The translations under genes and the position numbers were made by a program. The notes below the pieces were generated by a model. It had not been told where the DNA came from, did no database searches, and was given only the letters and a program-made list of their open reading frames with translations. This document shows positions 26,060 to 34,282 of a DNA stretch of 64,000 nt, in pieces. This DNA comes from Candidatus Cacconaster stercorequi (GTDB lineage Bacteria; Bacillota; Clostridia; Oscillospirales; Oscillospiraceae): assembly GCA_018064925.1 (NCBI GenBank), contig JAGHUH010000011.1, positions 1 to 64,000 of the forward strand, written 5' to 3'. Numbering within the stretch: the first letter of the stretch is position 1; the number at the start of each line of letters is the position of its first letter.

Positions 26060-27901
26060 ATGACACGCGATGAGCTGCGCCAAAAAGCCAACGATCTGCC
26101 CCTTGCCCCGGGCGTTTATCTGATGATGGACAAAACCGGCAGGGTCATCTATGTGGGCAAGGCCAAAAAACTGAAAAACCGCGTCAGCCAATATTTTCAA
26201 AGCGGCAGCGGCCACAATGAAAAGACCCGTGCCATGGTTTCCCAGGTAGATCATTTTGACACCATTTTTGTTTCCTCCGAGTTTGAAGCGCTGATTTTGG
26301 AAAACTCCCTCATCAAGCGCCATCAGCCCCGCTATAATATTCTGCTTAAGGACGACAAGGGCTATCCCTTTGTCCGTCTGGACACGGGCGTTTCCTATCC
26401 CCGCTTCACCTTGGTGAGCAAGGCCGCCGATGACGGCGCCAAATACTTCGGTCCCTTCGGCGGGCGGCACGAGACCCGTCTGGCCATCGACGCCGTGTGC
26501 GGCGCGCTGAAGCTGCCCACCTGCTCCCGCCGCTTCCCCCGGGATATCGGCAAGGAGCGTCCCTGCTTGAACCACCATATTGGCCGCTGTGACGGATTTT
26601 GCCGTCCGGACGGCCCCGATCAAGTCGAATATCGCCAGCGCATTGATCAGGCGGTGCGTATTTTCAGCGGAAAGTACCGTCAGCTGACCGGCGAGCTGCA
26701 GCAGCAGATGGAGAACGCCGCCGAGGCGCTGGAATTTGAAAAGGCCGCCGCCTTGCGCGACCGCATCCGTGCCATCTCCATGCTGGGCAAGCAGCAGCAG
26801 GTCATTGCCGGCGTCTGCGCCGACACCGATGTATGGGGCGTCTATCCCGGTCAGGTGCGCTGCGGTTGCGCCGTTCTGCACATTGAAAGCGGCAATCTGC
26901 TGGGCCGCGAGGTGGAGGTATTCCCCTCCTCCGCCGCCGACACCGCCCACGAGGGGCAAATCCTGTCCGCCGTGCTGAGCCAATACTATCTGGACAAGCT
27001 GGTGCTGCCGGCGGAGATCCTGCTGCCGGTGGATTGGGAGGATATGGACACCTTTGCCGCCCTGCTCTCGGAGCGCTGCGGTCACAAGGTCACCCTCCGC
27101 ATCCCCCAACGGGGTGAAAAGGCCGACCTGCTGCGCATGGCCCGCCGCAACGCCCGGGAGGAGGTGGAGCGCATCACCTCCGATGCCGAGCGCATCAGCA
27201 AGACCCTTTGTGAGTTGGGTAAGTTGGCCGGTCTGGAGGCGCCGCCACGCCGACTGGAAAGCTACGACATCTCCAACACCGGCCGCGACGACATGGTGGC
27301 CTCTATGGTGGTATTTGTGGATGGCAAGCCGTTGAAGCGTGACTACCGCCGCTTTCAGATCAAAACGCTGTCGGCACCCGACGACTACGCCGCCATGCAG
27401 GAGGTGCTCTCCCGCCGCTTCCGCCGCTATCTGGACGGCGATGAAAAATTTGCTCAAAAGCCCGATCTGCTGCTGATTGACGGCGGGGAAACCCACGCCC
27501 GCGCCGTGCGTCAGGCATTGGCGGAGCTGGGCATTTTCGACATTCCCATTCTGGGCATGGTCAAAGATGACCGCCACCGCACCCGTGCGCTGATGACGCC
27601 GGAGGGACAGGAGCTGGGCATTCAGCAGAGCCCCCCGCTGTTTGCCCTCATCGGTCGCATTCAGGAGGAGGTGCACCGCTTCGCCATCACCTATCACCAT
27701 GAAAAGCACACCCGCAGTGCCTACGCCTCCCGTCTGGACGGCATCCCCGGCATCGGCGAGGTGCGAAAGGCGGCGCTGTTGAAGCATTTCGGCAGCATCA
27801 AGGCCATCCGTCAGGCATCGGTGGAGGAGCTCTCCGCCGTCGTGCCCAAATCCGCCGCGCTGGCGGTCTATGACCATTTCCACAAGGAGGAGACCACATG
27901 A
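26060..27901 (+). CDS. uvrC: Excinuclease ABC subunit C
   Basis: Makes the two incisions flanking a lesion in UvrABC nucleotide excision repair. 613 residues: an N-terminal GIY-YIG nuclease (APGVYLMMDKTGRVIYVGKA), a UVR domain that contacts UvrB (LEFEKAAALRDRI), an RNase H-like second nuclease (LESYDISNTGRDDMVASMVV) and C-terminal helix-hairpin-helix motifs (LDGIPGIGEVRK). AAGGAGG lies close upstream. Its stop overlaps the next ATG in ATGA, coupling it to a pyruvate-kinase-like gene. Confidence 0.97.
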   Translation: MTRDELRQKANDLPLAPGVYLMMDKTGRVIYVGKAKKLKNRVSQYFQSGSGHNEKTRAMVSQVDHFDTIFVSSEFEALILENSLIKRHQPRYNILLKDDKGYPFVRLDTGVSYPRFTLVSKAADDGAKYFGPFGGRHETRLAIDAVCGALKLPTCSRRFPRDIGKERPCLNHHIGRCDGFCRPDGPDQVEYRQRIDQAVRIFSGKYRQLTGELQQQMENAAEALEFEKAAALRDRIRAISMLGKQQQVIAGVCADTDVWGVYPGQVRCGCAVLHIESGNLLGREVEVFPSSAADTAHEGQILSAVLSQYYLDKLVLPAEILLPVDWEDMDTFAALLSERCGHKVTLRIPQRGEKADLLRMARRNAREEVERITSDAERISKTLCELGKLAGLEAPPRRLESYDISNTGRDDMVASMVVFVDGKPLKRDYRRFQIKTLSAPDDYAAMQEVLSRRFRRYLDGDEKFAQKPDLLLIDGGETHARAVRQALAELGIFDIPILGMVKDDRHRTRALMTPEGQELGIQQSPPLFALIGRIQEEVHRFAITYHHEKHTRSAYASRLDGIPGIGEVRKAALLKHFGSIKAIRQASVEELSAVVPKSAALAVYDHFHKEETT

Positions 27902-28875
27902 AAACCTACGCCACCCTGGGGCCGGCCTGTATGGATCAGGAGACCCTGTGCGATATGCTCCGCGCCGGGCTCACCGGCTTTCGTCTGAATTTGTCCCACA
28001 CCGCCCTGGCGGAATGTGAGGATTGGCTCCACGCGGTGTCCGCGGCTGCCGGGCAGACCGGCACCCATCCCGAGCTCATCATAGATATGCGGGGCGGCGA
28101 GCTGCGCACCGGCAAGCTCGCCCGACCCATCACATTGCAGGAGGGCGACACCGTTACCTTCGGCAGGGACGGTCTGCCGCTGGATGATGACATCCTTGCT
28201 GCCCTGACGGTGGGGCAGGACATTCTGGTGGATGATGACACCATCCGTCTGACGGTGGCATCGCGTGACGGGCAAAGCGCCGCCTGCCGCTGCACCCGCG
28301 GCGGCGTGCTGGGCAGTCAGAAGGGCATCACCCTGCCGGGCATTACGCTGGAGCGCCCCGCCGTGTCGCCGGAGGATCACGCCGATTTCGCGTTGGCAGG
28401 CACATACGGGATCACGGGCATTATGCAGCCCTTTGTCCGATCCCGCCGCGATCTTGTGGAGGTGCGGCAGGCCATGGCGCAGCACGGCATCGCCGATCTG
28501 ATGCTGTTTGCCAAGGTGGAGGATGAAACCGGTCTTAAAAATCTGCCCGACTGGATGGCACTTTGCGATGTGGTGACCATCGCCCGGGGCGATCTGGGCA
28601 GCAATCTGCCGCTGTGGACGCTGCCCCGTGTGCAGAAGGAGATCGCCGCAATCTGCCGCCAAAGCCACAAGTCCTTTCTGGTGGTCACACAGCTTCTGGC
28701 CAGCATGGTGTCCCATCCCGTTCCCACCCGGGCGGAGGTATCGGATATCTACAACGCCTGTCTGGATGGCGCCGACGCACTGATGCTGACCAACGAAACG
28801 GCGCAGGGGCGCTATCCCGCACAAAGCGTGGAATGGCTGCTGCGTGTAGCGCGGGAGGGCGAGGCTCACCGCTGA
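27898..28875 (+). CDS. Truncated pyruvate-kinase-like protein
   Basis: 325 residues matching the pyruvate kinase barrel and B domain but lacking the whole C-terminal allosteric domain of about 130 residues. Retained: RLNLSHT (canonical RLNFSHG), the lysine of FAKVEDE, the metal and phosphate segment IARGDLGSNLP, and HPVPTRAEVSDIYNACLDG. Changed: DTKGPE is replaced by DMRGGE and SGET by TNET. It has a normal stop and good codon use, so it is not decaying. Translation is coupled to uvrC. It may be a catalytically altered or regulatory relative; a full pyk is at 5420-6832. Confidence 0.85.
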   Translation: MKTYATLGPACMDQETLCDMLRAGLTGFRLNLSHTALAECEDWLHAVSAAAGQTGTHPELIIDMRGGELRTGKLARPITLQEGDTVTFGRDGLPLDDDILAALTVGQDILVDDDTIRLTVASRDGQSAACRCTRGGVLGSQKGITLPGITLERPAVSPEDHADFALAGTYGITGIMQPFVRSRRDLVEVRQAMAQHGIADLMLFAKVEDETGLKNLPDWMALCDVVTIARGDLGSNLPLWTLPRVQKEIAAICRQSHKSFLVVTQLLASMVSHPVPTRAEVSDIYNACLDGADALMLTNETAQGRYPAQSVEWLLRVAREGEAHR

Positions 28876-28895
28876 AGTATTCTTTTCATAACAGC

Positions 28896-28932
28896 AAAAA
28901 AGACCCGATCCATACGGATCAGGTCTTTTTTA
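28896..28932. terminator. Bidirectional terminator between the pyk-like gene and the HPr gene
   Basis: A stem of about 15 bp with a single bulge (AAAAAAGACC...GGTCTTTTTT) and a 4-base loop. Confidence 0.82.
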
Positions 28933-28941
28933 TTGCGTTGC

Positions 28942-29205
28942 TTACTCGCCGAATTCGTGCTCGACCAACTCAGCCAGTGCTTCCACGGCTTCCTTCTCGT
29001 CGGCTCCATCAGCGATCAGGGTGATGACGGTATCCTTCACAATACCCAAAGACAGCACACCCAGCAGGCTCTTGGCGTTGACACGACGCTCTTCCTTCTC
29101 CACCCAGATGCCGCACTTGAATTCGTTGGCCTTCTGAATAAAGTAAGTGGCAGGTCTGGCGTGGAGGCCGACCTCATTCTTTACAGTAATTTCCTGAGTA
29201 TACAT
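28942..29205 (-). CDS. ptsH: HPr-family phosphocarrier protein
   Basis: 87-residue phosphocarrier of the sugar phosphotransferase system. The phospho-acceptor His15 is in GLHARPA, and regulatory Ser46 (target of HPr kinase in Firmicutes) is in NAKSLLGVLSLG. Both are present, so it is HPr rather than Crh, which lacks the His. The start is the ATG with GGAG 10 bases upstream; an in-frame TTG one codon earlier is also possible. Enzyme I is not in the window. Monocistronic with a clear promoter. Confidence 0.94.
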   Translation of the reverse strand: MYTQEITVKNEVGLHARPATYFIQKANEFKCGIWVEKEERRVNAKSLLGVLSLGIVKDTVITLIADGADEKEAVEALAELVEHEFGE

Positions 29206-29264
29206 CAAACCAAGTCTCCTTTACGCCGTTATTTTCAAAAAATCCGAAACTCTTGGTGTAACCT

Positions 29265-29292
29265 ATTATATAGAAATATGGAAATAATGCAA
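29265..29292 (-). promoter_or_regulatory. Promoter of the HPr gene
   Basis: Minus strand: TTGCAT, 16-bp spacer, TATAAT. It sits just downstream of mutS2 on the same strand, leaving a leader of about 50 nt. Confidence 0.7.
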
Positions 29293-29368
29293 TGGCCATT
29301 CCACCAAATTTTTTCAGATTTTGTCCGAAATAACTTTATTCTTTTGGTATTTTCCACGAAAACAGCTG

Positions 29369-31765
29369 TTATCGCAGTTCCACCACGGTCACGCCGGCCT
29401 CGCCCTCACCGTAACGGCCCAGCCGGAAGCTCTTTACCGCCTTGTTCCGCTTGAGAAGCTCATGCACTTTTTTGCGCAGGGCACCGGTCCCCTTACCGTG
29501 GATGATGGTCACGGTGTTCAGCTTCGCCATCACAGCGGCATCCAGATAGTTTTCCACCACACTCTCGCACTCCAGCGTTTCCATGCCGCGGATATCCAGC
29601 TCGGAGGATGCGCGGGATGCCAGACGGACAGCCGGCCCCGTGGAGGTACGGGCGGATTGCTGCTTTTTCTTCTTTTCGATCTCCTCTGCGGCCTCCACCA
29701 GACGCACCTGCGTGCTCTTGGTAGTCATCTTCATCTTGCCCGCCTGCAAATACAGCGTCCCGTCGTCATTGACATGGAGCACCGTGGCCACCATGCGCAC
29801 ACCGGGAAGCTCCACCAGATCGCCCTCCCGGATGGGACGACTGGGCACAGGAATGGGTTCCGTCGGCTCGTCATGCAGATGCAGGGCATCCTCCGCCTCC
29901 TTCAAACTGTGGCGCACGGCGGTGCGGGCATCGTTGATGGCCTGGAAATTGGCCGCCTTCTGCTGCTGACGGCGCAATTGATCCAGCTCGGCGAAAATCT
30001 CCTCCGCCTTCTGCTGTGCGTCCCGCACAATGCGTCTGGCCTCGGCCTCGCCCTTGCTGCGGGCGTTATCCTTGGCGCGCTCCATCTGCTCCCGGAAGGT
30101 GCGTGCTTTTCTGGCATCGTCCTCGCGCTGACGCCACAGGCGGTCAGCCTCGCCCTGCGCCTTTTCCAGACGCTGGCGCTTTTCCTCCAGTTGGGTCAGC
30201 ACATCCTCAAAGCGCACGCTCTCGCTGTCCATCTGTTCCTTGGCCGCTTCGATCACGCTCTCGTCCAGTCCCAGACGCGAGGCGATGGCAAAGGCATTGG
30301 ACTTGCCGGGAATGCCGATGAGCAGACGGTAGGTGGGCCGCAGGGTGGCCACATCAAACTCACAGCTTGCATTCTCCACGTCCGCCGTGGTCATGGCAAA
30401 GGTTTTCAGCTCGGCATAGTGAGTGGTAGCCGCCGTCAGCGCGCCCTTGCCACGGGCGTGCTGAATGATGGCAATGGCCAGTGCCGCGCCCTCGATGGGG
30501 TCGGTGCCGGCGCCCAGCTCGTCGAACAAAATCAGGCTCTTTTCATCTGCCTGACGCAAGATCTCCACCGTGTTGGACATATGCGCCGAGAAGGTGGATA
30601 AGCTCTGCTCGATGCTCTGCTCATCGCCCACATCCGCCAGCACCCGCTCAAAGACCTGCACGGCGCTTCCGTCGTCGGCAGGGATATGCAGACCGCACTG
30701 CGCCATCAGGCACAGCAGGCCCAGCGTTTTCAGCGTCACCGTCTTGCCGCCGGTGTTGGGACCGGTGATCACCAATGTGTCAAAGGTGTCGCCCAGCGAC
30801 ACGGTAATGGGAACGGCCTTGGCCTGATCCAGCAGCGGATGGCGTGCCTTCCGGAGCACCACACCGCCGCGCTTGCGCACCTCGGGGCGGCTGGCATTGA
30901 GGGCATAGCTCAACTGTGCCCGGGCAAAAATCACATCAAGGTGCACTAAAATATCATAATCCCACAATATATTGTTCATTTGGTCGGCACAATCAGCAGA
31001 AAGCGTCCGCAGAATGCGGTCGATCTCCTTTTCCTCTCTGGCCTGCAGCTCTTTGAGCTCGTTGTTGGCCTGCACCACGCCCATGGGCTCCACGAACAGC
31101 GTGGCACCGGAGGAGGAAATATCATGTACCAGTCCCGGCAGGCTGCCCTTGCACTCCGCCTTCACCGGCACCACGAAGCGGCCGTCGCGCTGGGTGATCA
31201 GTGCCTCCTGCAGCACCTTGGCGTAGCTGGGAGAGGAGATGATCCGCTGCAGGATCTGGCGGCCCTTGGTGGCGGCAATGCGCATCTTGCGGCGGATATC
31301 CGCCAGCTCGGAGGTGGCATTGTCGGCGATGGTGTCCTCATCCAGAATGGTGGCGTGAATTTTCTCCTCCAGAAAACGGTTGGCATGAAGAGAGGAAAAC
31401 ATCTGATCCAGCACCGTGGCCTCGCCCTGCCGCTCCGCATCATATTCCGCCACCCGGCGGCTGGCCGTCAGCAGTGCGGCGATGTCCAACAGCTCACGGG
31501 TATTCAGCATACCGCCGTGGTCGGCGCGGCTCAGGGATGCCGACACATCCTTCACGCCGGAAAAGGACGGACTGCCGTAAAGTCCCAGACGGTCTTTGGC
31601 GGCATCGGTTTCCGCCAGCAGACGCAGTACCGCCTCCACCTCGGTGGACGGGGTCAGCTTGCGGCAGCGCTCCTTGGCCGCCTCGCTCACCGCCCGCTGC
31701 GCCAGCATTTCCAGCACCGCCGGCAGCTCCAGGGTGCGGATGGATTTTTCAAATAGTTCAGTCAT
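29369..31765 (-). CDS. mutS2: MutS2 / RqcU ATPase with Smr nuclease domain
   Basis: 798 residues. A MutS-like core and ATPase (GPNTGGKTVTLKTLG, Walker B ILFDELGAGTDP) is followed by a long coiled coil (about 510-640, rich in K/E/Q/R), a KOW-like segment and a C-terminal Smr domain (ELDIRGM, then TIIHGKGTGALRK). MutS2 suppresses recombination, and in Bacillus it also rescues collided ribosomes. It overlaps the end of recO by 8 bp, with AGGAGG upstream. No hairpin follows, so the transcript may run into the HPr gene. Confidence 0.96.
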   Translation of the reverse strand: MTELFEKSIRTLELPAVLEMLAQRAVSEAAKERCRKLTPSTEVEAVLRLLAETDAAKDRLGLYGSPSFSGVKDVSASLSRADHGGMLNTRELLDIAALLTASRRVAEYDAERQGEATVLDQMFSSLHANRFLEEKIHATILDEDTIADNATSELADIRRKMRIAATKGRQILQRIISSPSYAKVLQEALITQRDGRFVVPVKAECKGSLPGLVHDISSSGATLFVEPMGVVQANNELKELQAREEKEIDRILRTLSADCADQMNNILWDYDILVHLDVIFARAQLSYALNASRPEVRKRGGVVLRKARHPLLDQAKAVPITVSLGDTFDTLVITGPNTGGKTVTLKTLGLLCLMAQCGLHIPADDGSAVQVFERVLADVGDEQSIEQSLSTFSAHMSNTVEILRQADEKSLILFDELGAGTDPIEGAALAIAIIQHARGKGALTAATTHYAELKTFAMTTADVENASCEFDVATLRPTYRLLIGIPGKSNAFAIASRLGLDESVIEAAKEQMDSESVRFEDVLTQLEEKRQRLEKAQGEADRLWRQREDDARKARTFREQMERAKDNARSKGEAEARRIVRDAQQKAEEIFAELDQLRRQQQKAANFQAINDARTAVRHSLKEAEDALHLHDEPTEPIPVPSRPIREGDLVELPGVRMVATVLHVNDDGTLYLQAGKMKMTTKSTQVRLVEAAEEIEKKKKQQSARTSTGPAVRLASRASSELDIRGMETLECESVVENYLDAAVMAKLNTVTIIHGKGTGALRKKVHELLKRNKAVKSFRLGRYGEGEAGVTVVELR

Positions 31766-32531
31766 ATGTATCTTCCTCCTGTGAGGATCGAATGGTTTTG
31801 TAATAGTCTAATGTGCGGAAACTGCGCTCTAATTGTGCCGCCGCAAATGCCTCCGATGCGTGAGATAACTGCCGCAGCGAAAGCGGCGATGTGCGGAAAC
31901 TGTATAGTTTTTTGCTGTCACAGCCCAGCACATGGCGCAGTGTCGCCACGCTTCCCGCCGTCAGAGGCAGGGACAAGCCCCCCTTTTGCCGGCAGGCGGC
32001 GCAGTGCAGCACGCCCTGCACCACATCCAGCATGGGTCTTTCCGGCTCCGGCTTGCCGCAGACGGCACAGCCATCTGCAAACGGTTCAAACCCGCTGAGG
32101 GCCATCAGCCGCAGTTCAAAGGCCGTCTTCACCAGAAGCGGCTCCTTGTTCAGTGCCGACAGCGCGTACAGCGCGTTCAGCAGCAGCGACAAAATCTCCG
32201 GCGCGGCGATGCCATCGCTCACTGACTCTGTCAGCTCTGCCAGATAGGACGCCAGACACAGCTTTTCAAAGTCCTGCCGTACACCGTCAAACAGCTCAAT
32301 GGTGCCGGCTTCGTCTAAATAGTACCAGTTGCCACGCTCATAAAGCGTCATCTCCGAATACGCCAGAAGCTGGCAGGAGGCGGCAAGGCGGCTGTTTTTC
32401 CGTCTGGCACCCCGGGCAATCAAGCTGATCTTGCCCAGATCCGGCGTCAGAACAGTCAGGATCTTGTCGGTTTCCTTCGTCTCCGTTTCCCGCAATACGA
32501 TGCCGGAGGTCACTCGTTTTGAGTTTTGCAT
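31758..32531 (-). CDS. recO: DNA repair protein RecO
   Basis: Loads RecA onto gaps together with RecR. 257 residues: an N-terminal OB fold (TSGIVLRETETKETDKILTVLT), a helical body and a four-Cys zinc site (CAVCG...CAAC). The start follows AGGAGG by 7 bases and lies inside the 3' end of yqzL. The order era-yqzL-recO matches Bacillus. Confidence 0.95.
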   Translation of the reverse strand: MQNSKRVTSGIVLRETETKETDKILTVLTPDLGKISLIARGARRKNSRLAASCQLLAYSEMTLYERGNWYYLDEAGTIELFDGVRQDFEKLCLASYLAELTESVSDGIAAPEILSLLLNALYALSALNKEPLLVKTAFELRLMALSGFEPFADGCAVCGKPEPERPMLDVVQGVLHCAACRQKGGLSLPLTAGSVATLRHVLGCDSKKLYSFRTSPLSLRQLSHASEAFAAAQLERSFRTLDYYKTIRSSQEEDTYD

Positions 32532-32605
32532 GATGTGTCCTCCTGTCTGTACAGCACATACCATTCCGGCGCTCCGGTGGCCAAAAACAACTGCCAGTAG
32601 TCCAT
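32510..32605 (-). CDS. yqzL: YqzL-like small protein
   Basis: A 31-codon gene: ATG at 32605, preceded by GAGGTGAGGGAG. The product reads MDYWQLFLATGAPEWYVLYRQ followed by a short polar tail, matching the YqzL pattern of a W-x-L-F-x-x-T-G core followed by a Y-L/V-L-Y-K/R motif. It sits between era and recO exactly as in Bacillus and overlaps the recO start by 22 bases, so the two are likely coupled. Function unknown. Confidence 0.8.
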   Translation of the reverse strand: MDYWQLFLATGAPEWYVLYRQEDTSCKTQNE

Positions 32606-32854
32606 CTCCCTCACCTCACGGATATTGTGTGAGGGCACGGGGCAGTTTATGGGTGGTAATTATCACCTGACGGGGAAATGCAAGATGCTAAATAATAACT
32701 GCTGAATGCCGCTTACTGTTCATCATACCCCTGCATACGGATGAAATTCACATTATCTCTCCAATTGCCTGCATTTTGCAGGCAAGCGGTTTTATGAAAG
32801 CTCGCTTCGCTCGCGGGAAAATTGGCACACAAATAATATCAATGCTGTTGCCGC
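32606..32854. other. 249-bp era-yqzL spacer with duplicated era terminus
   Basis: Contains copy 1 of the 60-bp direct repeat, an 82-bp insert with a hairpin (7-bp stem GCCTGCA/TGCAGGC) and a GCGAGC-GAA-GCGAGC direct repeat (minus strand), then about 100 bp of unremarkable spacer in which I see no clear promoter. Confidence 0.7.
32707..32766. repeat. 60-bp direct repeat of the era 3' end, copy 1
   Basis: Matches 32849-32908 with two differences. It includes the last 16 era codons, the stop and about 10 bp beyond. The two differences fall in one Arg codon (AGA here, CGC in era), so they are silent. Confidence 0.9.
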
Positions 32855-32908
32855 TTACTGTTCATCATACCCCTGCATACGGATGAAATTCACATTATCG
32901 CGCCAATT
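32849..32908. repeat. 60-bp direct repeat of the era 3' end, copy 2 (in era)
   Basis: The copy that forms the functional era terminus. Repeat-start to repeat-start distance is 142 bp. The layout resembles attachment-site duplication by an element that integrates at a gene 3' end. Confidence 0.9.
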
Positions 32909-33754
32909 TTCCTTGACCTTCACCCAGGTTTCCATATAGACCTGCGTGCCCATGAATTTTTCAATGTCATGGCGGGCCAAAGTGTTGATGCGCTTCATCA
33001 TGGCGCCGTGCTTGCCGATGATGATGCCCTTGTGACTGGCTTTCTCGCAGTAGATAGTCACATCCAGATCAATGATGCCGTTGTCGCGCTCCGTAAATCG
33101 GGTAACCTCCACTGCCGTGCCGTGGGGGATCTCCTTATCCAGACAGTACAGCATTTTCTCCCGGACGATCTCGGCGCAGACCTGCGCGTCCGGCTGATCG
33201 GTGGTCATGCCATCGGGGAACAGCTGCGGGCCGGGCTGGGCGTATTTGTGCATCTCCTCCACCAATGCCTCCAGACCGTCACCGGTGCGGGCGGAAATGG
33301 GGATGATGGCCTTGAAGTCGGCGTAGACCTCGCTGTATGCCGCAATCACGGCCAGCAGATCATCTTTGCGCTCCACGGTGTCGATCTTATTGATGCACAA
33401 AATGGCGGGGATCTTCTCCTCGGTGATACGCTGCAAAAGAATACGCTCCGGCTCGCCCACATGGGCGATGGGCTCCACCAGCAGCAGGGCGCATTCCACG
33501 CTCTGCAAGCTCTCCCGCACCACCTTCACCATATAGTCCCCCAGACGGGAACGGGGCTTGTGGAGGCCCGGCGTGTCCAGCAGCACATACTGGGTGTCGC
33601 CGCGGTTCATCACGCCGTAGATGCGGTTGCGGGTGGTCTGGGGCTTGTTGGACACGATGGCGATCTTCTCGCCCACCAGAGCGTTGGTCAAGCTGGACTT
33701 GCCCACATTGGGCCGCCCGCAAACGGTGATCATGGCGGTTTTCGTAATGTTCAT
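32855..33754 (-). CDS. era: GTPase Era
   Basis: Essential GTPase that binds the 3' end of 16S rRNA during 30S assembly. 299 residues with G1 (GRPNVGKSS), G2 (TTRN), G3 (DTPGLHKP) and G4 (NKID), and a C-terminal KH domain with GKHGAMMKRINTLARHDIEKF. It lies 36 bp after ybeY. Its last 16 codons plus flanking bases are duplicated downstream (32707-32766), suggesting a past insertion that rebuilt the terminus. cdd and dgkA, which lie next to era in Bacillus, are absent here. Confidence 0.97.
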   Translation of the reverse strand: MNITKTAMITVCGRPNVGKSSLTNALVGEKIAIVSNKPQTTRNRIYGVMNRGDTQYVLLDTPGLHKPRSRLGDYMVKVVRESLQSVECALLLVEPIAHVGEPERILLQRITEEKIPAILCINKIDTVERKDDLLAVIAAYSEVYADFKAIIPISARTGDGLEALVEEMHKYAQPGPQLFPDGMTTDQPDAQVCAEIVREKMLYCLDKEIPHGTAVEVTRFTERDNGIIDLDVTIYCEKASHKGIIIGKHGAMMKRINTLARHDIEKFMGTQVYMETWVKVKENWRDNVNFIRMQGYDEQ

Positions 33755-33790
33755 AGGTAATCCTCAACTTTCTTTTGAGCAATTTTATTC

Positions 33791-34279
33791 TTATCTTTCC
33801 AGGTTCAATGTGGTCATAATGGTTTCTTCCCGCTCACGCATCTGCCGCTTCATGGGGCCTTCGTCCAGATGGTCGTAGCCTAAAAGATGCAGCGTGGAAT
33901 GGACGGCCAGATAGCAGATTTCTCGTAAGAAGCTATGGCCGTACTCCTGTGCCTGTGCCTGTGCCCGCTCCACGGAGATGCACATATCGCCCAGCGGGAT
34001 CCGGTCGGTATCAGGGTCGGCGTCCATTTCATCCGGGTGCTCGCCGGGGGCAAGGTCAAACATGGGGAAGCTCAACACATCCGTGGGAGCATCCACCTGA
34101 CGCATCTCCCGGTTGATTTCATGGATGCCGTCATCGTCGGTCAGCAGAATATTGATCTCGCAGGGCAAATCCATGCCCTCGGCGGAAAGCGCCGTTTTCA
34201 CCGTACGGCGAAGCTGGGATGCCAGCGTGGGATTGTTGACTCCTTTGCGGTTGGAGGTAACGGAAATGGTATGCTGCAT
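33791..34279 (-). CDS. ybeY: rRNA maturation endonuclease YbeY
   Basis: Zinc-dependent RNase involved in 16S rRNA 3'-end processing and ribosome quality control. 162 residues with the metal triad HSTLHLLGYDH (H-x3-H-x5-H) near the C-terminus and the family block TDVLSFPMFD. It begins 3 bp after the phoH stop, with AGAGGAAG upstream. phoH-ybeY-era is a conserved ribosome-biogenesis block. Confidence 0.96.
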   Translation of the reverse strand: MQHTISVTSNRKGVNNPTLASQLRRTVKTALSAEGMDLPCEINILLTDDDGIHEINREMRQVDAPTDVLSFPMFDLAPGEHPDEMDADPDTDRIPLGDMCISVERAQAQAQEYGHSFLREICYLAVHSTLHLLGYDHLDEGPMKRQMREREETIMTTLNLER

Positions 34280-34282
34280 GAT

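Noticed and set aside
25937..27883. 648-codon reverse frame antisense to uvrC
   Set aside because: UvrC domains on the other strand are unambiguous; the reverse frame has compositional bias only.
32707..32908. Prophage or integrative element at era
   Set aside because: No integrase, excisionase or cargo gene lies between or near the repeats; only a scar-sized insert remains.
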